From assembly GCA_046154545.1 (NCBI GenBank), contig JBJXGC010000216.1, forward strand, positions 1 through 14,714: a DNA stretch of 14,714 bases, given 5' to 3'. Position numbers and translations under genes: made by a program. The DNA is from JBJXGC01 sp046154545. GTDB lineage: Bacteria; Chloroflexota; Dehalococcoidia; Tepidiformales; Tepidiformaceae. Positions 6,954 to 13,212 of the stretch are shown in pieces (within the stretch, counting starts at the first letter, position 1; each line of letters begins with the position of its first letter). The notes below the pieces were generated by a model. It ran no database searches and was not told the origin of the DNA. It saw only the letters and a program-made list of their open reading frames with translations.

Positions 6954-8425
6954 GGCGCCTGCTCGAGGTCCGACATGAAGCTCTCGGCCCAGTGGGCGGC
7001 GTCGTGGCGGCGCACTTCGGAGATGAGGTGGTCGCTAATGCGCGGGAGTTCGCCGCGGACAGCGCGGATGAACGTGCTCGTGAGGGCGCCGGGGTCGAGC
7101 GGATCGACGGACACGAGGCCGTGTTCGGCGAAGCCACCGTAGACCTGTGACACGCCTGCATCCCGGCCGGCGATCAGGACGGCGCGCTCACCCGGGGGAC
7201 GTGAGGACTGGGCAACGGCGGCCTGGAGGGGAACCAGGTTCATACCATCGGCCAGGGAGGAAGTGAAGATGACATCGGCCTCTCGTTGGGTAGCAACCAC
7301 TTCCTCCCACGGTAACGCCTCGCGCAGTTGGAGGATCGGTGAGGGCACCGACCCGGCAATGAACGCTTCCTCCGCCTGGGCCGCGGCCGTCGCAACGGCA
7401 CGCGTGATGGCGTCGTAGGCCGGTACGCCTGTGCGTGTTGGGGCGGCGATCCCCGCGTAGGTAAAGCCTACGCCAGCCCGGCGCGCCCGGGCGATGGCAT
7501 CGAGCCGTTCGGGGATGCCCTTGGTGAAGTCGCACCGTTCGAGGCTCGCCACGAAGGGCAGCCCTGGCTGTTGAAGCGCGTCCACGGCTGCCGGCAAGCG
7601 GGCGTAGGGCACTGCGGCATCGATGTCGTCAGTGGCCACTCCGACGGGATAGGCGCCGAGCGAAACCGCCCTTCCTTCGATGTACAGCCGGTCGCCGTGG
7701 GCCGACGCACCGCAGAGTTCCGAAGCGGCATCCATGAAGCGGTCCCGGTCGGCGGGGGTCTGGAAGCCGATGAGGTCGGCGCCGAGCATTCCCTGGAGCA
7801 TGGCCGCGAAACACCGGAGACCACGGTCATCGAGATAGGGCCGGGCGAGCGCGAGGTTCGGGAAGGGGGTGTGCAGAAAGAACCCGACCCGGCCTCCAAA
7901 GCCCAGGTGCCGGAGCATGGTGGGCACGAGGGCGAGCTGGTAGTCATGGACCCAGCAGGTACGGGCCTGCGCTTCGTCCATCGCCGCCCGGGCGACAGTG
8001 CGGTTCACCGCCTCATATGCCCCCCATGCCGCCTCGGACGGGATGGCGGGGGCGGGGAAGTAGGAAACAAGGTCCGGCAGCGGCACCCGGACGAGATGGA
8101 GTAACGGCCAGGCGAAGCTGTTCGCACAGCGAACGTAGTGCCCATCCCAGGTGCTGGCGTCGAAGAAGAGGCGCCGGTGGCGCAGCGGCCCACGCGGCGT
8201 CGCGATGGTTTCAAGGCCGGTAGCATCGACGTAGTCACGGTCGTGGCGGCCGCGGCCGATGCCGATCCAGGTGGTCCCACGCGACCCATCAGCGGGAGCA
8301 ACGGCCGACCGCACGGCCGCGAGGAGGCCGCCGTTGGGTGTCGCCTGTTGGGCGCCACTCCCGGGCGGATGGGCGTGGTCGAGATAGGCCCGGTTCGCGA
8401 GGATGAGGTCGGCGTGTGTCGCCAT
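6947..8425 (-). CDS. otsA: Trehalose-6-phosphate synthase, GT20 family
   Basis: This enzyme transfers glucose from a nucleotide-glucose donor to glucose-6-phosphate, giving trehalose-6-phosphate, the first step of the OtsAB route. The 492 residues carry the GT20 signatures. N-terminal A-N-R-A and G-G-L (32-34) stand for the usual SNR/GGL donor-loop motifs. Acceptor-site residues are Y97, N102, W106-P-L and H110. WVHDY is at 158-162, with a Q where His is common next. FLHTPFP is at 183-189. R297-C-D-F-T-K302-G-I replaces the typical R-x-D-Y-T-K-G. S-L-A-D-G-M-N, with D393, closes the donor site. It overlaps otsB by seven bases. There is no ribosome binding site; a perfect TATACT box ends six bases before the ATG, which predicts a leaderless mRNA. 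Confidence 0.95.
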   Translation of the reverse strand: MATHADLILANRAYLDHAHPPGSGAQQATPNGGLLAAVRSAVAPADGSRGTTWIGIGRGRHDRDYVDATGLETIATPRGPLRHRRLFFDASTWDGHYVRCANSFAWPLLHLVRVPLPDLVSYFPAPAIPSEAAWGAYEAVNRTVARAAMDEAQARTCWVHDYQLALVPTMLRHLGFGGRVGFFLHTPFPNLALARPYLDDRGLRCFAAMLQGMLGADLIGFQTPADRDRFMDAASELCGASAHGDRLYIEGRAVSLGAYPVGVATDDIDAAVPYARLPAAVDALQQPGLPFVASLERCDFTKGIPERLDAIARARRAGVGFTYAGIAAPTRTGVPAYDAITRAVATAAAQAEEAFIAGSVPSPILQLREALPWEEVVATQREADVIFTSSLADGMNLVPLQAAVAQSSRPPGERAVLIAGRDAGVSQVYGGFAEHGLVSVDPLDPGALTSTFIRAVRGELPRISDHLISEVRRHDAAHWAESFMSDLEQAPC

Positions 8426-8431
8426 CGAAGC

Positions 8432-8437
8432 AGTATA
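8432..8437 (-). promoter_or_regulatory. TATACT -10 box of otsA (leaderless architecture)
   Basis: Read on the minus strand, TATACT is followed by six bases and then the otsA ATG. A bacterial transcript normally starts about seven bases after the -10 box, so the A of ATG would be +1. No -35-like sequence lies 16-18 bases upstream and no Shine-Dalgarno is present. Confidence 0.6.
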
Positions 8438-8495
8438 CCGGGGCGTATGTGAGCGGGCGGATCAGCCGGCGGATGGAGGCAGGGGCGTGCGCCGT

Positions 8496-9023
8496 TCAGG
8501 CAGCGAGCTGACGTAAGTCGATGCGCACGTCGAGGAGGTTGGCGCGCTCCTTTGCGTCTGCCGTCAACTCGTAACCGCCGACCACAGCGACAACGTCGTA
8601 ACCGGCGCGGCTGAGGATGGCAGCGCGGCGCGCAGCTCGCTCGATGTCGTGGGGGTCGATGGTGAACGAGATCTCGACCACGGCGAGCACGTCGTCGCCG
8701 CCGCCTGGCACTGGCCGGCGGCCAGCGAGGATGAAGTCCGCACGCGAAACATCGTCGAACTCGTCCGAAGAGACCGCGCCCTCCTCGACGTGTTGGGCCA
8801 GGGCTTCGAGGTCGTCCACCACGATAGGTTTCGGGGCGCGGATCCAACGGCCCAGCCAGTTGCCGAGGTTCCGGGCGTAGCGCTCTTCCAACAGCCACTC
8901 GTGGGCGCGGTCGCGGCGAATCTCGCTGACCTTCAGCTGGAGCAGGAGATCGTCGAGGCGTCGTAACATCTCGGCACCGAGCCGCTCGGTTTCGCTCTGT
9001 TCTTGACGCAGGCGGACGGCCAT
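8496..9023 (-). CDS. Coiled-coil protein with PD-(D/E)XK nuclease-like C-terminal domain
   Basis: The protein has 175 residues. Residues 5-50 are charged and helical, likely a coiled coil. The segment from about 90 to 175 resembles a restriction-endonuclease-like fold: D96 in R-A-D-F-I, then V-V-E117-I-S119, then D-I-E-R-A-A-R-R-A-A-I-L and a V-A-V-V-G-G strand. Proteins of this layout are frequent as uncharacterised genes in cyanobacteria and Chloroflexota (my recollection of the pattern). In an active PD-(D/E)XK site the E-x-K lysine would lie at 119; here it is Ser, so catalysis may be lost or the Lys may have moved. The ATG at 9023 has no ribosome binding site but has TATACT six bases before it. 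Its biological role is unknown. Confidence 0.8.
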   Translation of the reverse strand: MAVRLRQEQSETERLGAEMLRRLDDLLLQLKVSEIRRDRAHEWLLEERYARNLGNWLGRWIRAPKPIVVDDLEALAQHVEEGAVSSDEFDDVSRADFILAGRRPVPGGGDDVLAVVEISFTIDPHDIERAARRAAILSRAGYDVVAVVGGYELTADAKERANLLDVRIDLRQLAA

Positions 9024-9029
9024 ACTACG

Positions 9030-9035
9030 AGTATA
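9030..9035 (-). promoter_or_regulatory. TATACT -10 box of the nuclease-like gene
   Basis: On the minus strand TATACT is separated from the ATG at 9023 by six bases, exactly as upstream of otsA. No Shine-Dalgarno and no recognisable -35 are present, so a leaderless transcript starting at the ATG is predicted. Confidence 0.6.
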
Positions 9036-9057
9036 GCGGGCGCCGATGCCGGCCTCG

Positions 9058-9471
9058 CTACTTCTTGTCGCCGCGAATCCAGACCCGGCGGATCAACACG
9101 GTCTCGCTGAGGGCGGCGATCCCTTCCGGGGGGCCGTCGTCACGGCGGGCCAGCTCTTTGCCCCGCTTGCCGCGGCCCTGGGGGGCGGTGATGGCGGCGC
9201 GGGCGGCTTTCTGGCCGGCCTGGGCGGCGAAGTAGCGGCTCGCGAGCCCGAGGCCGACCTGGAGGGCCGCGCCGATGGCAACGGCTGTGGCTGCCTTACG
9301 GACCGGAGCGGGCAGGCCGGGGCGGGCAGCCTCCAGGGCGTAGGCGGGACGGGCCGCGAGCGCGGTCCCGGTGCGCAGGGCGGCTACGTACATGCCGCAC
9401 TGGCGGCAGTAGTTGTCAGAGGAGGCGTAGCTGGCGTTGCAATCTGGACAGTCGAAGCCCGTATCATCCAT
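9058..9471 (-). CDS. Zinc-ribbon protein with one predicted membrane segment
   Basis: This is a 137-residue protein of unknown function. The N-terminus has C8-P-D-C11 and C22-R-Q-C25, a zinc-ribbon pair of CxxC motifs. Residues about 59-77 (Ala/Val/Gly/Leu-rich) could be a transmembrane helix. A basic Lys/Arg-rich tail follows, so the ribbon and tail would lie on opposite sides of the membrane, or the helix may simply be amphipathic. The frame is open up to 9612, but that extension runs through the extragenic repeat. I chose ATG 9471 because the zinc motif begins just after it and a TATACT box lies eight bases upstream. It is followed after 34 bases by the nuclease-like gene, which has its own TATACT box. 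Confidence 0.75.
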   Translation of the reverse strand: MDDTGFDCPDCNASYASSDNYCRQCGMYVAALRTGTALAARPAYALEAARPGLPAPVRKAATAVAIGAALQVGLGLASRYFAAQAGQKAARAAITAPQGRGKRGKELARRDDGPPEGIAALSETVLIRRVWIRGDKK

Positions 9472-9479
9472 GGGGATTG

Positions 9480-9485
9480 AGTATA
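9480..9485 (-). promoter_or_regulatory. TATACT -10 box of the zinc-ribbon gene
   Basis: On the minus strand TATACT is followed by eight bases and the ATG at 9471. The predicted leader is one to two bases at most. It is the third copy of this arrangement in 1.1 kb. Confidence 0.55.
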
Positions 9486-9516
9486 GCGGCTCGCCGCGAA
9501 CGGGCGTTTCCGCGAG

Positions 9517-9803
9517 TGACGCCGGGGGCGTCTGCGCGCGCGTGAGGCAGCGCTGCGACGGTGCCCGTGGCACGGTCGGCACAGTGGCGCCTGGACGAAT
9601 CGCGGGGTTCAAGAGCGTGGCACTCCCTTACGGTCGTGGCTCTGTGTGAGGCCGGGGCGTCTGCGCGCGTGAACAAGCGCTGCGACGGTGCCCGTGGCAC
9701 GGTCGGCACAGTGGCGCCTGGACGAATCGCGGAGTTCAACAGCGTGGCACTCCCTTACGGTCGTGGCTCTGTGTGACGCCGGGGGCGCTGGCAGCCGTGA
9801 ACC
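9517..9803. repeat. Tandem extragenic repeat, two full units plus a partial third
   Basis: Unit 1 is 9517-9646 (130 bases) and unit 2 is 9647-9773 (127 bases). A third unit begins at 9774 but loses similarity after about 14-30 bases. A core of 99 bases (9551-9649 and 9678-9776) differs at only two positions. Each core contains the perfect hairpin GTGCC-CGT-GGCAC, at 9561-9573 and 9688-9700. In one plus frame both units encode a similar peptide ending SVALPYGRGSV, but each reading frame is short and has no convincing start, so I treat it as non-coding. It fills the divergent region between the zinc-ribbon and CDGSH genes. It is probably a dispersed extragenic element, though that cannot be tested from one window. 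Confidence 0.85.
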
Positions 9804-9882
9804 GGGCGCCGCTCTCGGGCCTTGTGGGGACGATGGCGGCACCTGTAGGTTGGTATGAAAAGATGCGCAGGAGAATCGACGA

Positions 9883-10560
9883 ATGGCCGAGGCAAACATC
9901 CGGATCACCGACAAGGGCCCGTATATCGTGACCGGCGGCCCGCGGCTGACGAAGCGATGGCAGGCGGAGACCGCCGATGGCGAGCCGATGGAGTGGGACC
10001 CGGTGGGCGCCGCCGGTCAGGACTATCCTGGCGAAGATCGCTACACGCTCTGCCGCTGCGGACACTCGGCGAACAAGCCGTTCTGCGACGGCACACATGC
10101 CACCACCGAGGCGTTCGACCCCACGCTGACGGCCGACCGCGCACCCGGCGAGAGCCGCCGGACGGCCCAGGAGGGTGGTGGGCTCGTCCTGACGGACGAC
10201 GGCACGCTCTGCGCCGACGCGGGGTTCTGTGGGACGAAGCTGACCAACGTTTGGGCCATGATGGAAGACCCCTCCGACCCGGAGGTCCGCGAGCGGCTGC
10301 AGCGGATGGTGGGGCACTGCCCGTCGGGCCGGCTCGTCCTCCGCAAGGCCTCGGGCGAGGCGCTCGAGCCGGAGTTCGCGCCATCGATCGCGACCGTCCG
10401 GAACGGGCCGCTCTGGGTGCGTGGCGGGATCCCGATCAGCGCGGCCGACGGATTCGCCTTCGAAGTCCGCAACCGGGTGACGCTCTGCCGCTGCGGCGCA
10501 TCCCAGAACAAGCCGTTCTGCGACGGCGCCCACAAGAGCACCGGCTTCGAAGCCGACTAA
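9883..10560 (+). CDS. Double-CDGSH iron-sulfur protein
   Basis: The protein has 225 residues and two CDGSH (mitoNEET-type) motifs, C-x-C-x8-C-D-G-x-H. The first uses C57, C59, C68 and H72, the second C202, C204, C213 and H217. Each should hold a [2Fe-2S] cluster with three Cys and one His ligand. The middle part (about 105-155) has C110 in L-C-A-D-A-G-F, C116 and C146 in G-H-C-P-S-G-R-L. This third Cys-bearing region is also seen in larger bacterial CDGSH proteins. No signal peptide or membrane anchor is visible, so it is probably a cytoplasmic redox or cluster-transfer protein. The ATG at 9883 is supported by AGGAGA at 9869-9874. It is monocistronic and ends just before a strong stem-loop. 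The partner protein is unknown. Confidence 0.92.
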   Translation: MAEANIRITDKGPYIVTGGPRLTKRWQAETADGEPMEWDPVGAAGQDYPGEDRYTLCRCGHSANKPFCDGTHATTEAFDPTLTADRAPGESRRTAQEGGGLVLTDDGTLCADAGFCGTKLTNVWAMMEDPSDPEVRERLQRMVGHCPSGRLVLRKASGEALEPEFAPSIATVRNGPLWVRGGIPISAADGFAFEVRNRVTLCRCGASQNKPFCDGAHKSTGFEAD

Positions 10561-10564
10561 AGAG

Positions 10565-10612
10565 CCCACGGCGCTGGCCGCCGGGGGCGGACCAGGTGCC
10601 ACCGGCCGTGGG
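10565..10612 (+). terminator. Compound stem-loop after the CDGSH gene
   Basis: It starts five bases after the stop codon. The outer arms CCCACGGC (10565-10572) and GCCGTGGG (10605-10612) pair perfectly over eight bases. Inside, CTGG-CCGCC (10574-10582) pairs with GGCGG-A-CCAG (10586-10595), with one bulged A. No T-run follows, so it is either a T-less terminator or a 3'-end stabiliser. Confidence 0.45.
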
Positions 10613-10661
10613 GTAACGGATGACATTGGTTGAAGCAGTGCCCTGAAGCTGACCCGGCATT

Positions 10662-10677
10662 GGTTGGCGTTGGTTGG
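10662..10677 (+). other. Possible two-tetrad G-quadruplex motif
   Basis: GGTTGG-CGTT-GGTTGG has four GG runs with loops of 2, 4 and 2 bases, close to the layout of the known thrombin-binding aptamer quadruplex. Further TTGG repeats flank it (10625-10629 and 10680-10684). It may be a simple-sequence by-product; no function is evident. Confidence 0.3.
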
Positions 10678-10877
10678 CCATTGGTCCCCAGGCTGGTGCG
10701 CCCGGCCCAGGCGGTCGCACTGGAGACGTGCTTCAGCGAGCGTGGGGCGATGGCGTTTGGAGCAGCGGGTGGCATGGTCCCGAGTTTGACCGAGGGCCCG
10801 GAGAGCCCGAAGGACGGGGTGGCGCTGGTGAGGTCCACCGCGTGGAGCCTGAGCGACCGGGGGCAGCGTGGGCGCGC

Positions 10878-10897
10878 CCGCGCGTTTCCAGGCGCGG
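10878..10897 (-). terminator. Hairpin downstream of the xseA-xseB-formyltransferase operon
   Basis: CCGCGC (10878-10883) and GCGCGG (10892-10897) pair over six bases with an eight-base loop. On the minus strand it lies about 18 bases past the formyltransferase stop. No T-run follows. The palindrome GGGCGCGCCC (10870-10879) overlaps it. Confidence 0.3.
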
Positions 10898-10914
10898 CTC
10901 GGTTGCACCTGCGG

Positions 10915-11709
10915 TCAGCGCCCGGCGATCGCGGCTTCGACGTTGGCCGTCAGGTCCACCGGCGCATCGCCCACGGGGATCGTCAAACGGCCCTCTGCAA
11001 GCGCCCGAAGCGTCTCCACCATCAGCGGCCGCTCGCGGGCGACGCCCCTGCGGCGGATCTCGGCGTAGAGCAAGGTCTCGTCGATCTTCGGCTCCTTCGT
11101 CATCTGGAGGAGGGAGATGTAGGAGAGCCAGAGCGGCTTCGTGATGTCATCGAAGATGGGGTAGCGGCAGTAGCTGAGGGCGGGGCCGCGATCGACGTCA
11201 CCGGTGACGAGGTGCCACATGCAGCCGGACTCGCGGGCGCCCTCCCGCATCAGTTCGGCGATGACCTCCTGGTAGGTGCCGATCGGGCCGTCTGGCAGAG
11301 CGGGGTGGTCGTTGATGAGGGTGAAGCGGCTGTAGAGGGCCTCAGTCGTGATGAGCATGTAGCCGAAGAGGACACTGAGGCTGAAGGGGTAGCGCGAAAG
11401 CCTGGCGGCAACCTCCGCGTCGTACTCGACCCGCCAGGGTTGGAGTGGTTCGCCCGGCTTCGAGAGCTTGCCGCCGCGGGCCTTGCGGAAGGCCACCGAG
11501 GACAGGGTCTCGACCGGCACCCCATGCGCGGTCGCCATCGCGATTAGCCGGTCGGTCGGCTCGGCTTCTCCCGGGTCGCGGTTCACGAAAACGACCGCGA
11601 TCTCGACCGGCAGACCACGATCGACCGCAGCAAACGCGTATTCGAGCGCGCCGAACGACCCCGGACCGCGGCCAGTCGTCAGCCAGGCGACACGGAGCGG
11701 GTCAGTCAT
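10915..11709 (-). CDS. PurN-like formyltransferase-family protein
   Basis: The protein has 264 residues and belongs to the formyltransferase fold (GART/Fmt/ArnA type), which transfers a formyl group from 10-formyl-tetrahydrofolate. The catalytic Asn-x-His is N133-D-H135-P-A-L-P. The Asp is D173 in G-C-M-W-H-L-V-T-G-D-V-D-R-G-P, matching the D-x-G-P signature. The N-terminal loop G-R-G-P-G-S-F-G differs from the PurN G-S-N loop. An extra segment around 70-105 separates the two halves, so the acceptor may not be glycinamide ribonucleotide. Its ATG overlaps the xseB stop by eight bases, implying translational coupling. The frame stays open further upstream (to 11973), but that part is the antisense-frame shadow of xseB. 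Acceptor unknown; family assignment is fairly sure. Confidence 0.8.
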   Translation of the reverse strand: MTDPLRVAWLTTGRGPGSFGALEYAFAAVDRGLPVEIAVVFVNRDPGEAEPTDRLIAMATAHGVPVETLSSVAFRKARGGKLSKPGEPLQPWRVEYDAEVAARLSRYPFSLSVLFGYMLITTEALYSRFTLINDHPALPDGPIGTYQEVIAELMREGARESGCMWHLVTGDVDRGPALSYCRYPIFDDITKPLWLSYISLLQMTKEPKIDETLLYAEIRRRGVARERPLMVETLRALAEGRLTIPVGDAPVDLTANVEAAIAGR

Positions 11710-11980
11710 CCGGCTCGCCGTCGTAGACCGCCTCGGTCTCCCGAAGTTCGAGCTCGTCCTCTTCGAAACGGCGCTGGACGGTGCGGATCCGCAGCTCAGC
11801 ACGGGCGAGGACCTCTTTGAGCCGATCGACGAGGGCGGCGCCCTCTTCGTAGAGCCGCAGCGACTCTTCGAGGGGGAGATTGCCCTGCTCGAGCTTGCGG
11901 GCCTTCTCCTCGAGGGCGCCGTAAAGCGCCTCGAAGCTCTGGTCCGCGTCTTTGCTCTTTGCTCTCGGTTCACGGCTCAT
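11702..11980 (-). CDS. xseB: Exodeoxyribonuclease VII small subunit
   Basis: This is the small subunit of exonuclease VII, which with XseA degrades single-stranded DNA into oligonucleotides in the cytoplasm. The 92 residues include the family helical hairpin: F-E-A-L-Y-G-A-L-E-E-K, then L-E-Q-G-N-L-P-L-E-E-S-L-R-L-Y-E-E-G and L-V-D-R-L-K-E-V-L. This is typical of XseB, with an acidic C-terminal extension that makes it a little longer than the usual 60-80 residues. The ATG at 11980 follows AGAGGTGAG (11987-11995) on the minus strand. A TTG at 12001 in the same frame would lie upstream of that Shine-Dalgarno and was rejected. It starts two bases after the xseA stop, and its own stop overlaps the next gene. 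Confidence 0.93.
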   Translation of the reverse strand: MSREPRAKSKDADQSFEALYGALEEKARKLEQGNLPLEESLRLYEEGAALVDRLKEVLARAELRIRTVQRRFEEDELELRETEAVYDGEPDD

Positions 11981-11982
11981 GG

Positions 11983-13158
11983 CTAGCTCACCTCTGTCCA
12001 AAACGCCCCGTCGGCGACGGAGACGGAGAGGCGTTCGCCTGGCTTCACTTTACGGACGCTATCGACGACCTTGCGGCTTTTGGCGTGCTGGACGATGGCG
12101 AAGCCGCGTTTGAGCGTGGCGTAGGGGTTCAACGTCTCGACCTGGGCGCGGGACGCTTCGAATTGAGCGAATCCGGTGGCGAACTGGCGCTCCACGCCGG
12201 TGGTCATGGCGAGCGTAATATCGCGAAGGTCGCGGGCCATGTGCGAGGGGTCAGGCGCGGCCCGGTGGACGCGTGCCATCGCACCATCGACGGCGCGGGC
12301 GGCGCCGGCCGCCTGTTGGCGAGCTGCCGAGGCGATCGAACGCTCGATGATGAAGACAGCGCGGCGCACTTCGGCGATGTCGGGGGTCGCCCGTTCGGCG
12401 GCGGCGCTGGGGGTTGGCGCCCGCAGGTCGGCGACCATGTCGGCGATGGTCTCGTCCGTCTCGTGGCCGACCCCGGAGATGATGGGCACCGGGAAGCCGT
12501 AGATGGCACGGGCGACGATCTCGCTGTTGAAGGCGGAGAGGTCCTCGGCGCTGCCGCCGCCGCGGGCGAGGATGGCGACATCGAGGTCCGGCTCGCGGGC
12601 GAGCGCGCGGAGGGCGGAGGCGATTTCGGCGGGGGCGTCTTCGCCCTGCACTTTCGCGGTGGCGACGGCAAGGGTGGCGACGGGCCAGCGGCGGGCGAGG
12701 ACGTTCTTGATGTCCTGGAGGGCGGCGCCGGTGGCCGAGGTGACCACGCCGATGTGCATCGGGAAGGCCGGGAGCGGCCGCTTGCGGGAGGGGGCGAAGA
12801 GGCCCTCGGTCTCGAGCTTCAGGCGAAGCTGTTCGTACTTCGCCGCCATGATGCCGACGCCCTCCGGGCGGACGAAGTCGCATACGAACTGGAGGTCGCC
12901 GCGCTGGGTGTAGAGGGTCAGGCGTCCATGGGCGAGGACGCGGTCGCCGTCCTTGAGGAGGGTTCCCGGCATGGTGTCGCGAAACATGACGGAGCGGAGC
13001 ACGCCACCTGGGTCGCGCAGGGAGAAGTAGCGGTGGCCGACCTGGGAGCGGTTGAAGCTGGAGACTTCGCCGACGATCCAGAGGTCGGAGAACATCTCGT
13101 TCGCTTCGAGGATCTCGCGGAGGAAGGAGACGATGGCGGAGACGGTGAGGGCCTGCAT
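11983..13158 (-). CDS. xseA: Exodeoxyribonuclease VII large subunit
   Basis: This is the catalytic subunit of exonuclease VII; 391 residues is shorter than the roughly 450 of E. coli but has all landmarks. Residues 1-100 are the OB-fold DNA-binding domain, with I-V-G-E-V-S at 28-33 and G-H-R-Y-F-S-L-R-D at 41-49. Catalytic-domain signatures follow: G-V-V-T-S-A-T-G-A-A at 137-146, R-G-G-G-S-A-E-D-L-S-A-F-N-S-E at 199-213, and G-V-G-H-E-T-D-E-T-I-A-D at 229-240. This leads into V-A-D-L-R-A-P-T-P-S-A-A-A-E. The rest is a long coiled-coil region for XseB binding, then a C-terminal K-R-G-F-A-I-V segment. No Shine-Dalgarno precedes the ATG; a weak TACCCT lies eight bases upstream. It is the first gene of a three-gene operon. 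Confidence 0.96.
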   Translation of the reverse strand: MQALTVSAIVSFLREILEANEMFSDLWIVGEVSSFNRSQVGHRYFSLRDPGGVLRSVMFRDTMPGTLLKDGDRVLAHGRLTLYTQRGDLQFVCDFVRPEGVGIMAAKYEQLRLKLETEGLFAPSRKRPLPAFPMHIGVVTSATGAALQDIKNVLARRWPVATLAVATAKVQGEDAPAEIASALRALAREPDLDVAILARGGGSAEDLSAFNSEIVARAIYGFPVPIISGVGHETDETIADMVADLRAPTPSAAAERATPDIAEVRRAVFIIERSIASAARQQAAGAARAVDGAMARVHRAAPDPSHMARDLRDITLAMTTGVERQFATGFAQFEASRAQVETLNPYATLKRGFAIVQHAKSRKVVDSVRKVKPGERLSVSVADGAFWTEVS

Positions 13159-13212
13159 GAGCGGTCAGGGTAGCAGGGGAGGAAGCGAGCGTCAGGGAGA
13201 TTAGTTCCGAAT

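Larger units (their letters stand above)
10613..10914. other. Gene-free stretch of about 300 bases
   Basis: This lies between the CDGSH stem-loop and the end of the formyltransferase gene, in a convergent setting. Open frames on both strands lack ribosome binding sites and recognisable protein features. No tRNA, insertion-sequence end or family match is seen. It contains a GGTTGG doublet (10662-10677) and a hairpin near 10878-10897, listed separately. Confidence 0.6.

Noticed and set aside
5467..7161. 564-residue open frame on the minus strand
   Set aside because: It is Arg/Pro/His-rich and runs across two plus-strand genes, otsB and the end of otsA. This is a high-GC shadow frame.
9472..9612. 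N-terminal extension of the zinc-ribbon gene to 9612
   Set aside because: It translates the end of the extragenic repeat and the TATACT box. The zinc motif and promoter support the ATG at 9471.
9517..9803. CRISPR array
   Set aside because: The repeats are contiguous 127-130-base units with no spacers and no cas genes nearby.
10557..10838. 93-residue minus-strand frame, and the overlapping plus frame 10630-11547
   Set aside because: There is no ribosome binding site or TATACT-like box, no recognisable family, and the plus frame overlaps the formyltransferase. Treated as non-coding.
11710..11973. N-terminal extension of the formyltransferase to 11973
   Set aside because: This Ser/Arg-rich stretch is xseB read in another frame. 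The ATG at 11709 overlapping the xseB stop fits the fold.
11959..13173. 404-residue open frame antisense to xseA
   Set aside because: It is Gly/Asp/Glu-rich with no motif, while xseA carries all family signatures.
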